NCBI GenBank assembly: GCA_028689585.1
Contig: JAQVCW010000001.1
Location: 186,001-250,000 of the forward strand
Direction: 5' to 3'
Origin: Lachnospiraceae bacterium
GTDB taxonomy: Bacteria > Bacillota > Clostridia > Lachnospirales > Lachnospiraceae
Length of the DNA: 64,000 nt
The translations under genes and the position numbers were made by a program. A model generated the notes under the pieces. That model was not told the DNA's origin. It made no database searches and saw nothing but the letters and a program-made list of their open reading frames with translations. This document shows, in pieces, positions 16,601 through 23,888 of the stretch (positions within the stretch are counted from its first letter, which is position 1; each line of letters begins with the position of its first letter).

Positions 16601-17590
16601 CTAGTTTTCCTTTATCGTCAGGAACAGAAGTTCCATAGTCAGATCAAAATTTACATTTGCCTTCAGACGGGTTTTGGCAGTCTGAATCGCAGTCAGAATC
16701 TGTTCAATTCCTTCATAAGAACTGGTTCTTGCATTACTGCGGACATCTTTGATCTGATCCTTAAAAATAACGCCATCCACATCCCTGGTCGCCTTGAAAT
16801 ACAGCACATCCCGAAACCAGATGGCCAGAATATCCAGATAATCGGAAATCGTGATCTTAAACTGGGACGCACTCTTTACGGCTGCAATAATCTCATTCAG
16901 ATCCATTTCCTTTACATGGCGCAGCAGATGAATTGCAGTGGATTTAATCTCAGTAAAATTCTCCGAAGAAGCCAGCGAAATCGCCTGTCCGATACTTCCC
17001 TGGGCAAATGCCACGCATACGTCTGCCTGATAATCCGGTATCTGCTGATGCTCCATCAGGTACTGCTTTACCAGTTCATCCGGCACCGGCTTCAGATTTA
17101 AAAGCACGCACCTGGAACGGATCGTATCCAGAAATACCTGAGCATTCTCCGTCAGCAGAATAATCACAGCATAGGCAGGCGGCTCTTCTAAGGTCTTGAG
17201 CAGTGCATTCTGTGCCTGAACCGTCATTTTCTCCGCTTCCGGCACAATATAAATCTTATATTTTCCATTATACGGCCTGATCTGAACATCATTCACCAGT
17301 TGATCCCGTATCTCATCCACACCGATGCTGTTTGGTTTCTCATGGGCAACATATATAATATCCGGATGATTATGGCTCTCTGCCTGTTTGCAGGAATGGC
17401 AGGTGCCGCAGACCTCAGTTCCCCCCTGTTCACACTGCAGTGTCATGGCAAATGCATCCGCCACAGTTCTTTTTCCGGAACCCTTTTCTCCATTCAATAA
17501 ATAAGCATGACTCACTTTTCCAGATTTTATTGCATTCTGTAAATGCTCTTTCGTCTGTTCATGTCCTATTATCATTTTAAATCCCGACAT
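16601..17590 (-). CDS. holB: DNA polymerase III delta' subunit
   Basis: 329 residues. N-terminal AAA+ clamp-loader domain with Walker A GEKGSGKRT 34-42, zinc-binding cysteines C53, C61, C64 and C67 (CGTCHSC), and the SRC motif (TIRSRCVLL near residue 158). Delta' is the stator of the clamp loader that places the beta clamp on DNA. GGAGGTGA is well spaced before ATG 17590. It keeps its usual place between a nucleotide-kinase-like gene and yaaT. Confidence 0.95.
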   Translation of the reverse strand: MSGFKMIIGHEQTKEHLQNAIKSGKVSHAYLLNGEKGSGKRTVADAFAMTLQCEQGGTEVCGTCHSCKQAESHNHPDIIYVAHEKPNSIGVDEIRDQLVNDVQIRPYNGKYKIYIVPEAEKMTVQAQNALLKTLEEPPAYAVIILLTENAQVFLDTIRSRCVLLNLKPVPDELVKQYLMEHQQIPDYQADVCVAFAQGSIGQAISLASSENFTEIKSTAIHLLRHVKEMDLNEIIAAVKSASQFKITISDYLDILAIWFRDVLYFKATRDVDGVIFKDQIKDVRSNARTSSYEGIEQILTAIQTAKTRLKANVNFDLTMELLFLTIKEN

Positions 17591-17691
17591 CTTTCGTCAC
17601 CTCCCGGCATTCTCTGCGGAGAACACCCTTTAACTCATATAAAGAATAACATATTGCGGAAATAAAGTAAACGGGCAAAAATAGGAGTGTT

Positions 17692-18291
17692 TTATGATTC
17701 TCCCATAAATCCTGATATATAATCCGCCACCTCGGCCATGCACTCCAGACGATTTCCATTATTTGCAAATCGTTTCGTGATGCCTGCTTTTTGAAGATTT
17801 TCTTCGGAAAAATCAGCCTGATCTGCCAGGAAACGGCGGCACATCTCCTCATAGCTGGGAACTGCCTGTTTTCGTTCCCGTTTCATGGCCCGCTCCAGGC
17901 GAACGCCATCTTCCACTTCTATATAAATAGGAACCACCTTCTCAGTTCCAAAGTATGCACGAACCTTCTGATAGGATTCCGGTACCCCGATCGCAAGATA
18001 ATTCCCGCTGTCCAGCCGTATCTGATCATCATCCACCGTAAAGTATTTCCAGATTCCATGAACCGTATGATATTCCCGCAGTTCAATTACCTTCCCCTGT
18101 GCTATCCAGTGTGCAAGGCCAGCTTCATCCGTAAAATGATATTCAACCCCGTCTGTCTCTTTTGCCCGAATTGGCCGGGTTGTATATAAAATTATCTGGT
18201 GCAGATTCAGATCCTGTCTGTTTTTCAGTTCTTCAAAAATCGTATCCTTCCCGGATGAACTTTTTCCCATAATGTAAAAAATGCGTCCCAT
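17692..18291 (-). CDS. Guanylate kinase-like P-loop protein
   Basis: 199 residues starting MGRIFYIMGKSSSGKDTIFE, with a P-loop GKSSSGKDT at 9-17 and the GMP-binding-like segment YTTRPIRAKETDGVEYHF. These are guanylate kinase family marks. It sits where thymidylate kinase (tmk) sits in the B. subtilis yaaO-tmk-yaaQ-yaaR-holB order. The length is typical of the family, but the GMP-binding region is somewhat divergent (HTVHGIWKYFTVDDD instead of GNYYGT), so the real substrate may not be GMP. It is followed by holB about 100 bases downstream. Confidence 0.82.
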   Translation of the reverse strand: MGRIFYIMGKSSSGKDTIFEELKNRQDLNLHQIILYTTRPIRAKETDGVEYHFTDEAGLAHWIAQGKVIELREYHTVHGIWKYFTVDDDQIRLDSGNYLAIGVPESYQKVRAYFGTEKVVPIYIEVEDGVRLERAMKRERKQAVPSYEEMCRRFLADQADFSEENLQKAGITKRFANNGNRLECMAEVADYISGFMGES

Positions 18292-18329
18292 CTATCTTCC
18301 ATTCCTTCCCTTTTTTCTATCCCGATTTC

Positions 18330-18375
18330 AAGAACGTCCCTGCGTTCCTGCTGCCAGGTCCGATGCTTCGCATGA
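18330..18375. repeat. Dispersed GAACGY..GCGTTC hairpin repeat, copy 1
   Basis: AGAACG-TCCCTG-CGTTCCT hairpin, then CTGCCAGG. About 60 bases further on CATCCCACTTC appears, shared with the copy at 63390. It lies between the yaaO-like gene and the kinase gene. Confidence 0.55.
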
Positions 18376-18455
18376 CATGAAAAACTGAGCTCTTGTGCAT
18401 CCCACTTCAGTCGCTGCGAAACAATTGCCGCCGGCACTTAGCAGGTTGAAACCGG

Positions 18456-19907
18456 CTAAACCACCAGCAGCGTATTCATCTCATAATCTTCCATCCCCTG
18501 CAGCGAATACCCCCGGCTCCGGTACTGCAGCAGCCGTTCCAGCAGTTGTTCTGTAATCACTTCCCCCGGCACCACCAGCGGAATCCCCGGCGGATAAAGA
18601 TAGATATATTCTGCCGAGATCAGATCAGCACAATCTTCTAACTGTACCGGATGTGCCTCGCTGTCCTGTGCACCGGCGATGCTCATCCTGACCTTGGGCC
18701 GTTCATACGTCTCCTCTGCCTGTATCCGCGAGTCCGCCCGTTTCATCCCTTCTGCCTGCATCCGCGAGTCCGCCCGCTTCATCCCCTCTGCCTGTCCCAT
18801 GCACTCAGTATGTCCATCCAATGTCCGGTCTACCTCATGCAGAGCCTCGGCCAGCCGTTTGAACCCTTCCCGGGTATCGCCCACGGAGCACAGCATCAGC
18901 ACATAACTGCCTGCTGCCATCTCCGGCTGCAGATGATATTTTCGGAGCAGAAGCTGATATAATTCCAGCCCGCTCAGCCGCCCGGTTCCATCCTGAATCA
19001 GAATTTTGGACACATCATCCGTATCCAGCATTCTCAGACAGTTCAGATCCGATACTGACTTTGAAAAATCCCTCCTGCAGTCAAAAAATTGTCCAAACAG
19101 TGCGTCTCCCTTCTCCTCCAGCATTCGGATGCATTCATCTATGGATGCCATCAGCACATAGCTGGGGCTGCTGGTCTGATAGATGCCAAGGAAACGTCTC
19201 AGTCTCCTCCGGTCGGCCAGAGCGCCATTTACATGTAAAAGTGCCGTCTGCGTCAGCGAAGGAAGGGTTTTATGGAGGCTGTGGATCACATAATCCGCGC
19301 CCAGCTTCACCGAATTTTCCGGGAAGTCCGGGTGCATGCCAAAATGGGCGCCATGAGCCTCATCCACAATCAGTGGTATCTGCCTGGCGTGTGCTATATC
19401 CGCAATGGCATTGATATCGGAAACAATTCCATCGTAGGTGGGGGAAGTCAGAAACACACAGCAGACCTGCGGATGCGCTTCCAAAGCTGCTTTTACCTGC
19501 TCCGGCCCAATGGGGCCATTCACTTCTCCCGGCTCCGGATAGAGGTAAACTGGGGAAAGCCGGTTCAGATACACTGCATGATAGGCTGCTTTATGGCTGT
19601 TGCGCGCCATCAATATCTCGGTGCGCCCGCCAAAGGCACAGGCGCTGACTGCGCTAAGAATCCCTGCCGTGCTTCCATTAATCAGAAAATGAGACTCTTC
19701 GGAACCGTAGAGCCTTGCTGCCCGCTGCTGCGCTTCCTTCAGAATATCCTCCGGATGATGAAGATTATCAAAGCCATCGATCTCCGTGATATCGATGGCA
19801 AAAGGATGCTCCTGTATGGAGTGAAGCCGGCGCTTATGCCCCGGCATATGAAATGGATAATAATCCTGCCCACAGTGCTCCTTTAATAAGTCATAGAGGT
19901 ATTCCAC
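18456..19907 (-). CDS. Orn/Lys/Arg decarboxylase-family PLP enzyme (YaaO/SpeA-like)
   Basis: About 483 residues from a GTG at 19907, chosen because GAGGAGG lies just after the stop of the upstream gene; the longer ATG start at 19952 has no ribosome site and overlaps that gene. Fold-type I PLP enzyme: YPFHMPGHKR near the start, DITEIDGFDNLH, the cofactor-contact VDEAHGAHFG and the PLP lysine in HSLHKTLPS (about residue 213). Family members decarboxylate arginine, lysine or ornithine for polyamine synthesis; the substrate is not decided here. A 12-residue in-frame duplication (QAEGMKRADSRM then ...RI) lies at about residues 371-394 in the linker before the C-terminal domain. In B. subtilis this gene is yaaO. 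Confidence 0.88.
   Translation of the reverse strand: MEYLYDLLKEHCGQDYYPFHMPGHKRRLHSIQEHPFAIDITEIDGFDNLHHPEDILKEAQQRAARLYGSEESHFLINGSTAGILSAVSACAFGGRTEILMARNSHKAAYHAVYLNRLSPVYLYPEPGEVNGPIGPEQVKAALEAHPQVCCVFLTSPTYDGIVSDINAIADIAHARQIPLIVDEAHGAHFGMHPDFPENSVKLGADYVIHSLHKTLPSLTQTALLHVNGALADRRRLRRFLGIYQTSSPSYVLMASIDECIRMLEEKGDALFGQFFDCRRDFSKSVSDLNCLRMLDTDDVSKILIQDGTGRLSGLELYQLLLRKYHLQPEMAAGSYVLMLCSVGDTREGFKRLAEALHEVDRTLDGHTECMGQAEGMKRADSRMQAEGMKRADSRIQAEETYERPKVRMSIAGAQDSEAHPVQLEDCADLISAEYIYLYPPGIPLVVPGEVITEQLLERLLQYRSRGYSLQGMEDYEMNTLLVV
18724..18795. repeat. 36-bp in-frame tandem duplication in the decarboxylase gene
   Basis: Two units, 18724-18759 and 18760-18795, nearly identical, each encoding 12 residues of the interdomain linker. 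Confidence 0.85.
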
Positions 19908-19924
19908 CGTTTTTCTTTTCCTCC

Positions 19925-21715
19925 TCAAATATTCTCCGATAAAACGGACCATATGGAATTTCGTTCAAATCCGAGAACCCAGGCCGCAATACCTCCCAGT
20001 TCATACTTTTTCACAAGCTGCGCCTTTTTCGTCAGGGACGCTTCATTTTCCAGCCAAATTTCACAAAATGTCCCGTCCTCCGCCGTCCAGGAAGCATAAT
20101 CCTGTTCCGTCTCATCACTCCAGACCGGTGTAACCCCATAGGTCTCCAGTGTTTTTTCTGCATTATTCATACTGATAGCCTCGCTGGTAACAGAGGCAGA
20201 TCCGTCCGCATTGGTCACGGTATACCAGATCCTGGTATAGAAAGGCACACCGCTGATGATCTTATTCGCCGGCACATCCTCCAGTGTTCCTGTAATTCCA
20301 TTTTCTTCAAAGCTCAGGGATGCAACACTGCCCGCAGCCTCAGAGCCTGCATAGTGTTCATCGTATCCCATAATGATAAGATAGTCCGCCACAGTTCCCA
20401 GTTCTTTCCGGTCAAAGTGCCGGTTGAAATCCATGGGCACCGGAACATCAATAGAAAAAACAAGCTGATTCTTCCGGCAGGCAACCGACAGCTCCCGTAC
20501 AAACTGTACATAGCTGTAGCCGGTCTCCTCGGTAATCGCTTCAAAATCCAGATTGATTCCTTCCAGCCCCAGCCGCAGCGCTTCCGTCACCAGGTAGTCC
20601 GTCATCTTTCTGCGGGCGGTGGTAGATGCCAGCAGTGAAGTGGTATCCACTTCTTTGCTGAAATTGCTGACCAGGCCCCATACCTCCAGACCTGCCGCAT
20701 GTGCTTTCGTCACATAATCCTCGCTGGCCAGGGAAGTGATGGTACCGCTGTTATCCGTCACAGAAAACCAGGTGGGCGAAATCACGTCAATCCCGGTCAT
20801 ATCTGCAATATCCTCTTCCAGATAGGCATTTGCATCGGAATTATCAATCTGATGCCACACCAGACTTATCTTTTTATCCTTTGTCAGACTGCTGTATTCC
20901 GGTTCAATAAAGTCTCTGGTAACCTCAGTCGCCTGGACATCCTGCAGGCGTTTGCTCTGCACATAGCCAATGTAGCCATCCACGGTCAGCACTTTGGACC
21001 AGGCTTCCAGTTCTTCCAGCACATAGACCGTATCGCCTTTTGCCGTCTCCGTCAAAACAGGACTTTTGATCCCGCCCTGATAACGGACTGCCGTACTCTT
21101 TTTTACAATGCCGCTGGTTCTGCTGCCCCATTGACAGGTGATCAGCACATGAGGAACTGCTCCCTCCGTTCCTGCCGCATTCTCTGTGTTATTCTCTGCC
21201 ACATCTGCACTTTTGTCCGCAGTGCCGGATGCCCCCGCGCTCTCCACAGCCCCTGTCAGCGTATACTCCAGGTTCGTATACTGCTGCAGGAAACCGATTG
21301 ACAGATACAGTCCGGAATTCTGCTGCAGCACGATGGGCACGGAATAGGTCTGCGCTGCACCGTCCACAGTATAAGCGGCACTGTCCACCGGTATCTCGAA
21401 AGTCTCCAGCGCCGTAGTATACAGCATCTGGCTGTTTTCCGAATCCCAGTAAAATCTGGCATTGATGTTCTGGCGCACCAGGTCATAATCCAGATACAGA
21501 GCCCCATTATTCATAAGCCCCCTTTTCTCTGAAATCTGATCCTGCAGCACCACTGCGACCTCATTCTCCTGCATACTTCCAAAATATGCTGTCTGATCCA
21601 TCCGTTCCTTTGATGGCGTATATCGCTGCACCAGCAGTACCACTGCTGCAATCACGATCAGTCCCAGTGCGATCAGCACCGGCCCTGCTTTTTTAGATCT
21701 GTTCTTATTTTTCAC
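19925..21715 (-). CDS. Membrane-anchored glycoside hydrolase family 18 protein with SH3 domain
   Basis: About 596 residues. The start is GTG 21715, eight bases after GGGGAGG; the next upstream GTG overlaps that ribosome site. A single N-terminal transmembrane helix (VLIALGLIVIAAVVLLVQ) anchors it outside. Then come a domain of the copper-amine-oxidase/stalk type (about 40-160), a bacterial SH3 domain (about 200-260) and a GH18 TIM barrel (275-590) with the active-site strand GLEGINLDFEAI, where the final Glu is the catalytic acid. This matches the spore-cortex/SleL-like or YdhD-like GH18 proteins that cut peptidoglycan or chitin-like polymers. It overlaps no gene but is closely followed by the PLP decarboxylase. 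Confidence 0.85.
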   Translation of the reverse strand: MKNKNRSKKAGPVLIALGLIVIAAVVLLVQRYTPSKERMDQTAYFGSMQENEVAVVLQDQISEKRGLMNNGALYLDYDLVRQNINARFYWDSENSQMLYTTALETFEIPVDSAAYTVDGAAQTYSVPIVLQQNSGLYLSIGFLQQYTNLEYTLTGAVESAGASGTADKSADVAENNTENAAGTEGAVPHVLITCQWGSRTSGIVKKSTAVRYQGGIKSPVLTETAKGDTVYVLEELEAWSKVLTVDGYIGYVQSKRLQDVQATEVTRDFIEPEYSSLTKDKKISLVWHQIDNSDANAYLEEDIADMTGIDVISPTWFSVTDNSGTITSLASEDYVTKAHAAGLEVWGLVSNFSKEVDTTSLLASTTARRKMTDYLVTEALRLGLEGINLDFEAITEETGYSYVQFVRELSVACRKNQLVFSIDVPVPMDFNRHFDRKELGTVADYLIIMGYDEHYAGSEAAGSVASLSFEENGITGTLEDVPANKIISGVPFYTRIWYTVTNADGSASVTSEAISMNNAEKTLETYGVTPVWSDETEQDYASWTAEDGTFCEIWLENEASLTKKAQLVKKYELGGIAAWVLGFERNSIWSVLSENI

Positions 21716-21983
21716 CAGTTGCACCTCCCCAGGTGGTCACACCCTTTTCTGGCTCAAGTTCACTTTCAGTTACCTGACATACACATCAAAGCAATCCATT
21801 AATTATATTTTTGCCTGCTTTTTCCTATGCCATATACTTCGTAAGTATATCAGCAAAATTTCGTTTCGTCAGCATTTTCCGAAAAGATTCATAAAAGATT
21901 CATTTTTAGAGCTTCTGCACCACGGGGAAAATCGGGTTTCAGAGACCTGCAATCACTTTAACAGCCGGTATCATGCGGCTTCG

Positions 21984-22217
21984 TCATTTTTCTTTTACTC
22001 TGATAAAATCCACTTTCTGAATCCGTTCCTGCTCATCGCTGATAAAATCCCGCATATAATCGGTCTTTTCCCTCAGGCAGGCAGAGACAATTTTTTCCGG
22101 TACGCTGGGTTTTCCGTTCAGGTAAAGCCGGCAGCCCTTTTTTTCATACTCTTTCAGTTCATAAAATAACTGTTTTTTGGGCTTTACCACATTCAACTTT
22201 TCTTTTTTTCTTTTCAT
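21984..22217 (-). CDS. Small basic protein of unknown function
   Basis: 77 residues, Lys/Glu-rich, no signal peptide or transmembrane segment. The central segment GCRLYLNGKPSVPEKIVSAC is flanked by charged helices. I do not recognise a family. AAAAGGGG precedes ATG 22217. A good sigma-A promoter at 22520-22548 could transcribe it, but a possible terminator lies between. The 268 bases downstream of the GH18 start (21716-21983) show no further gene. Confidence 0.55.
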   Translation of the reverse strand: MKRKKEKLNVVKPKKQLFYELKEYEKKGCRLYLNGKPSVPEKIVSACLREKTDYMRDFISDEQERIQKVDFIRVKEK

Positions 22218-22384
22218 TATTGCCCCTTTTTACTCTCTGCGGAGGTATTTTTCGTGATATATTTTATTTCTGACCTGCAGAAAATAAATTTTCTAAAATT
22301 TTAAGAATTAATAAGTTGCGAAAAGAAGCTTTTCATGTTATCTTTTTATCAATTTCCTGGGGATTGTGCATGGAGTGGTTCCGT

Positions 22385-22513
22385 AAAAAAATCAAAAACC
22401 TCGAATTGCAGCGGGATTTCCGCTAAAGACTATAAGAATAGAAGCATTGTAATTCAATTCAGTGACTGTGCAATGGTGTCCCTCCTTTCCGGGTGCCTTG
22501 TATACTTCTTTTC
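22385..22513 (-). ncRNA. Candidate small RNA divergent from mecA
   Basis: A consensus promoter would start transcription near 22513. About 125 bases later an AGCGG/CCGCT hairpin (22424-22410), closed by GAATTACA paired with TGCAATTC, is followed by TTTTTGATTTTTTT (to about 22385). No ORF longer than five codons follows the strong AAGGAGGG near the 5' end, which is unexplained. The 22218-22638 gap holds only this and two promoters. Confidence 0.35.
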
Positions 22514-22519
22514 AGCTCT

Positions 22520-22548
22520 ATTATATACAATATGTTACCACTTTGCAA
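22520..22548 (-). promoter_or_regulatory. Sigma-A promoter pointing away from mecA
   Basis: Minus strand: -35 TTGCAA (22548-22543), 17-base spacer, -10 TATAAT (22525-22520). The -35 box is only 15 bases from that of the mecA promoter, so the two may share control. Confidence 0.7.
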
Positions 22549-22563
22549 GGGTTTTTTATCCAC

Positions 22564-22592
22564 TTTACAGATTTCTGCATTTTGGATATAAT
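22564..22592 (+). promoter_or_regulatory. mecA promoter
   Basis: -35 TTTACA (22564-22569), 17-base spacer, -10 TATAAT (22587-22592); start near 22599, about 40 bases before the mecA ATG. Confidence 0.75.
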
Positions 22593-22638
22593 ATAATAAG
22601 ATATAGAAGCCACATTATGACAGATGGGAAGTGATGCT

Positions 22639-23442
22639 ATGAAAATAGAAAAAATTAATGATAACCAAATTCGCTGTACTCTCACAAGAGAAGATCTGGC
22701 TAACCGGAAAATCAAACTCAGCGAATTAGCATATGGCAGTGACAAGGCAAAATCACTGTTTCAGGATATGATGCAGCAGGCGGCCCGTGAGTTTGGCTTT
22801 GAAGCGAATAATATTCCTTTGATGATTGAAGCCATCCCCGTTTCTGCCGATTCTGTGATTTTGATTGTGACCAAAGTGGAGGATCCGGATGAACTGGATA
22901 CCCGTTTTTCCAGATTTTCCTCAGAAGATGCTTCTCCCGGTTCCGGACGGGGGACGGCCAGCCTGGCCGAGAGCATTACCGGTGCCGATGATATCCTGGA
23001 TCTGATCCAAAAAATCAGCAGTGCCCGTAAAAAATCAGTCAAAAAGTCTGAAGTAGAAGAAGACAGCGTTTCCGATCGCCGGACTGAGATTCAGCAGGAG
23101 GAAATTCCTTCCATTCCGGAAGATATGGAAGACAGCGATGAGATTTTCCGCCTTACCCGTTTTTATCTTTTCCGGGATCTGGATACCGTCATCCGGGCCT
23201 CCCGCGTGGCAGGCGGCAATTACGCCGGTCCCAATGCCCTGTTCAAGAATCCGGACGATAACAATTATTACCTGATTTTGACGAAAGCCGACACCGATCC
23301 GGAGCATTTCAACAAAATCTGCAACATTCTCTCTGAATATGCCCTTCAGGTCAATTATACTGCCGGCATGGAAGAATATTTTACAGAACACATGGATGTG
23401 ATCGTTCCCCAGCAGGCGATGCAGCAGCTTGGTGGAATTTAA
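22639..23442 (+). CDS. mecA: Adaptor protein MecA
   Basis: 267 residues from ATG 22639 (MKIEKINDNQIRCTLTREDL), the normal family start; five extra residues of the longer frame are not needed. N-terminal substrate-binding domain about 1-80, an acidic and serine-rich linker, and the C-terminal ClpC-binding domain from about 170 (DEIFRLTRFYLFRDLDTVI to the end). MecA delivers proteins such as ComK to the ClpCP protease in B. subtilis. Monocistronic: own promoter, and a strong terminator starts two bases after the stop. Confidence 0.92.
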   Translation: MKIEKINDNQIRCTLTREDLANRKIKLSELAYGSDKAKSLFQDMMQQAAREFGFEANNIPLMIEAIPVSADSVILIVTKVEDPDELDTRFSRFSSEDASPGSGRGTASLAESITGADDILDLIQKISSARKKSVKKSEVEEDSVSDRRTEIQQEEIPSIPEDMEDSDEIFRLTRFYLFRDLDTVIRASRVAGGNYAGPNALFKNPDDNNYYLILTKADTDPEHFNKICNILSEYALQVNYTAGMEEYFTEHMDVIVPQQAMQQLGGI

Positions 23443-23443
23443 A

Positions 23444-23487
23444 GAAGAGGCCGTCTCCCGAATAAAGGTGACGGCCTCTTCTTTTTT
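23444..23487. terminator. Bidirectional rho-independent terminator, mecA / DUF1858
   Basis: A perfect 12-bp stem GAAGAGGCCGTC / GACGGCCTCTTC (23444-23455 with 23470-23481) with T6 on the plus side and A-rich sequence on the other, between convergent genes. Confidence 0.92.
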
Positions 23488-23496
23488 ATATGGATT

Positions 23497-23709
23497 TTAT
23501 TTCTCCATCGCTTCCATAAAAGCATTCAGTCTGGCAAGCAGTACGTCGGTTTCAATTCCATGCACCATAGCTGCTTCTTCCAGTGATTCTCCCTGAGAAG
23601 ATGGGCATCCAACACAATGCATTCCGCCTGCCATCAGGACACCTGCCATATTCTGATTAATCTGTAAAATCTCACCAATTGTCATATCCTTAGTGATTTT
23701 TGTAGCCAT
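23497..23709 (-). CDS. DUF1858 redox-disulfide protein
   Basis: 70 residues, complete. DUF1858 / hybrid-cluster-protein-associated redox disulfide domain: [15 protein letters not shown] at the start and the cysteine pair C32 and C35 in [11 protein letters not shown]. Family members are thought to be small redox partners in anaerobes; no direct function is proven. AAGGAGG is well placed before the ATG. A canonical promoter with two palindromes lies 35 to 63 bases upstream. Ends at the terminator it shares with mecA. Confidence 0.88.
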   Translation of the reverse strand: MATKITKDMTIGEILQINQNMAGVLMAGGMHCVGCPSSQGESLEEAAMVHGIETDVLLARLNAFMEAMEK

Positions 23710-23731
23710 CAGGTTATACCTCCTTAGAATT

Positions 23732-23772
23732 AATGTGGTTTACATTATAGTCCCTTTCCGGGAAATATGCAA
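23732..23772 (-). promoter_or_regulatory. DUF1858 gene promoter with palindromic sites
   Basis: -35 TTGCAT (23772-23767), 17-base spacer, -10 TATAAT (23749-23744). TTTCC-C-GGAAA lies in the spacer and TAATGT-N5-ACATTA overlaps the -10 and start region. Both look like operators. Confidence 0.65.
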
Positions 23773-23888
23773 GCTGGAAAATGCCCCTGGCGGAGCGGCT
23801 TCATGATGCAGACCACTTAAATCGTTGCAATCAATGGCTGCCACTATCATGCTGCCTTCGCTTCACCTGTTTCATGGGTATCTCCTTT

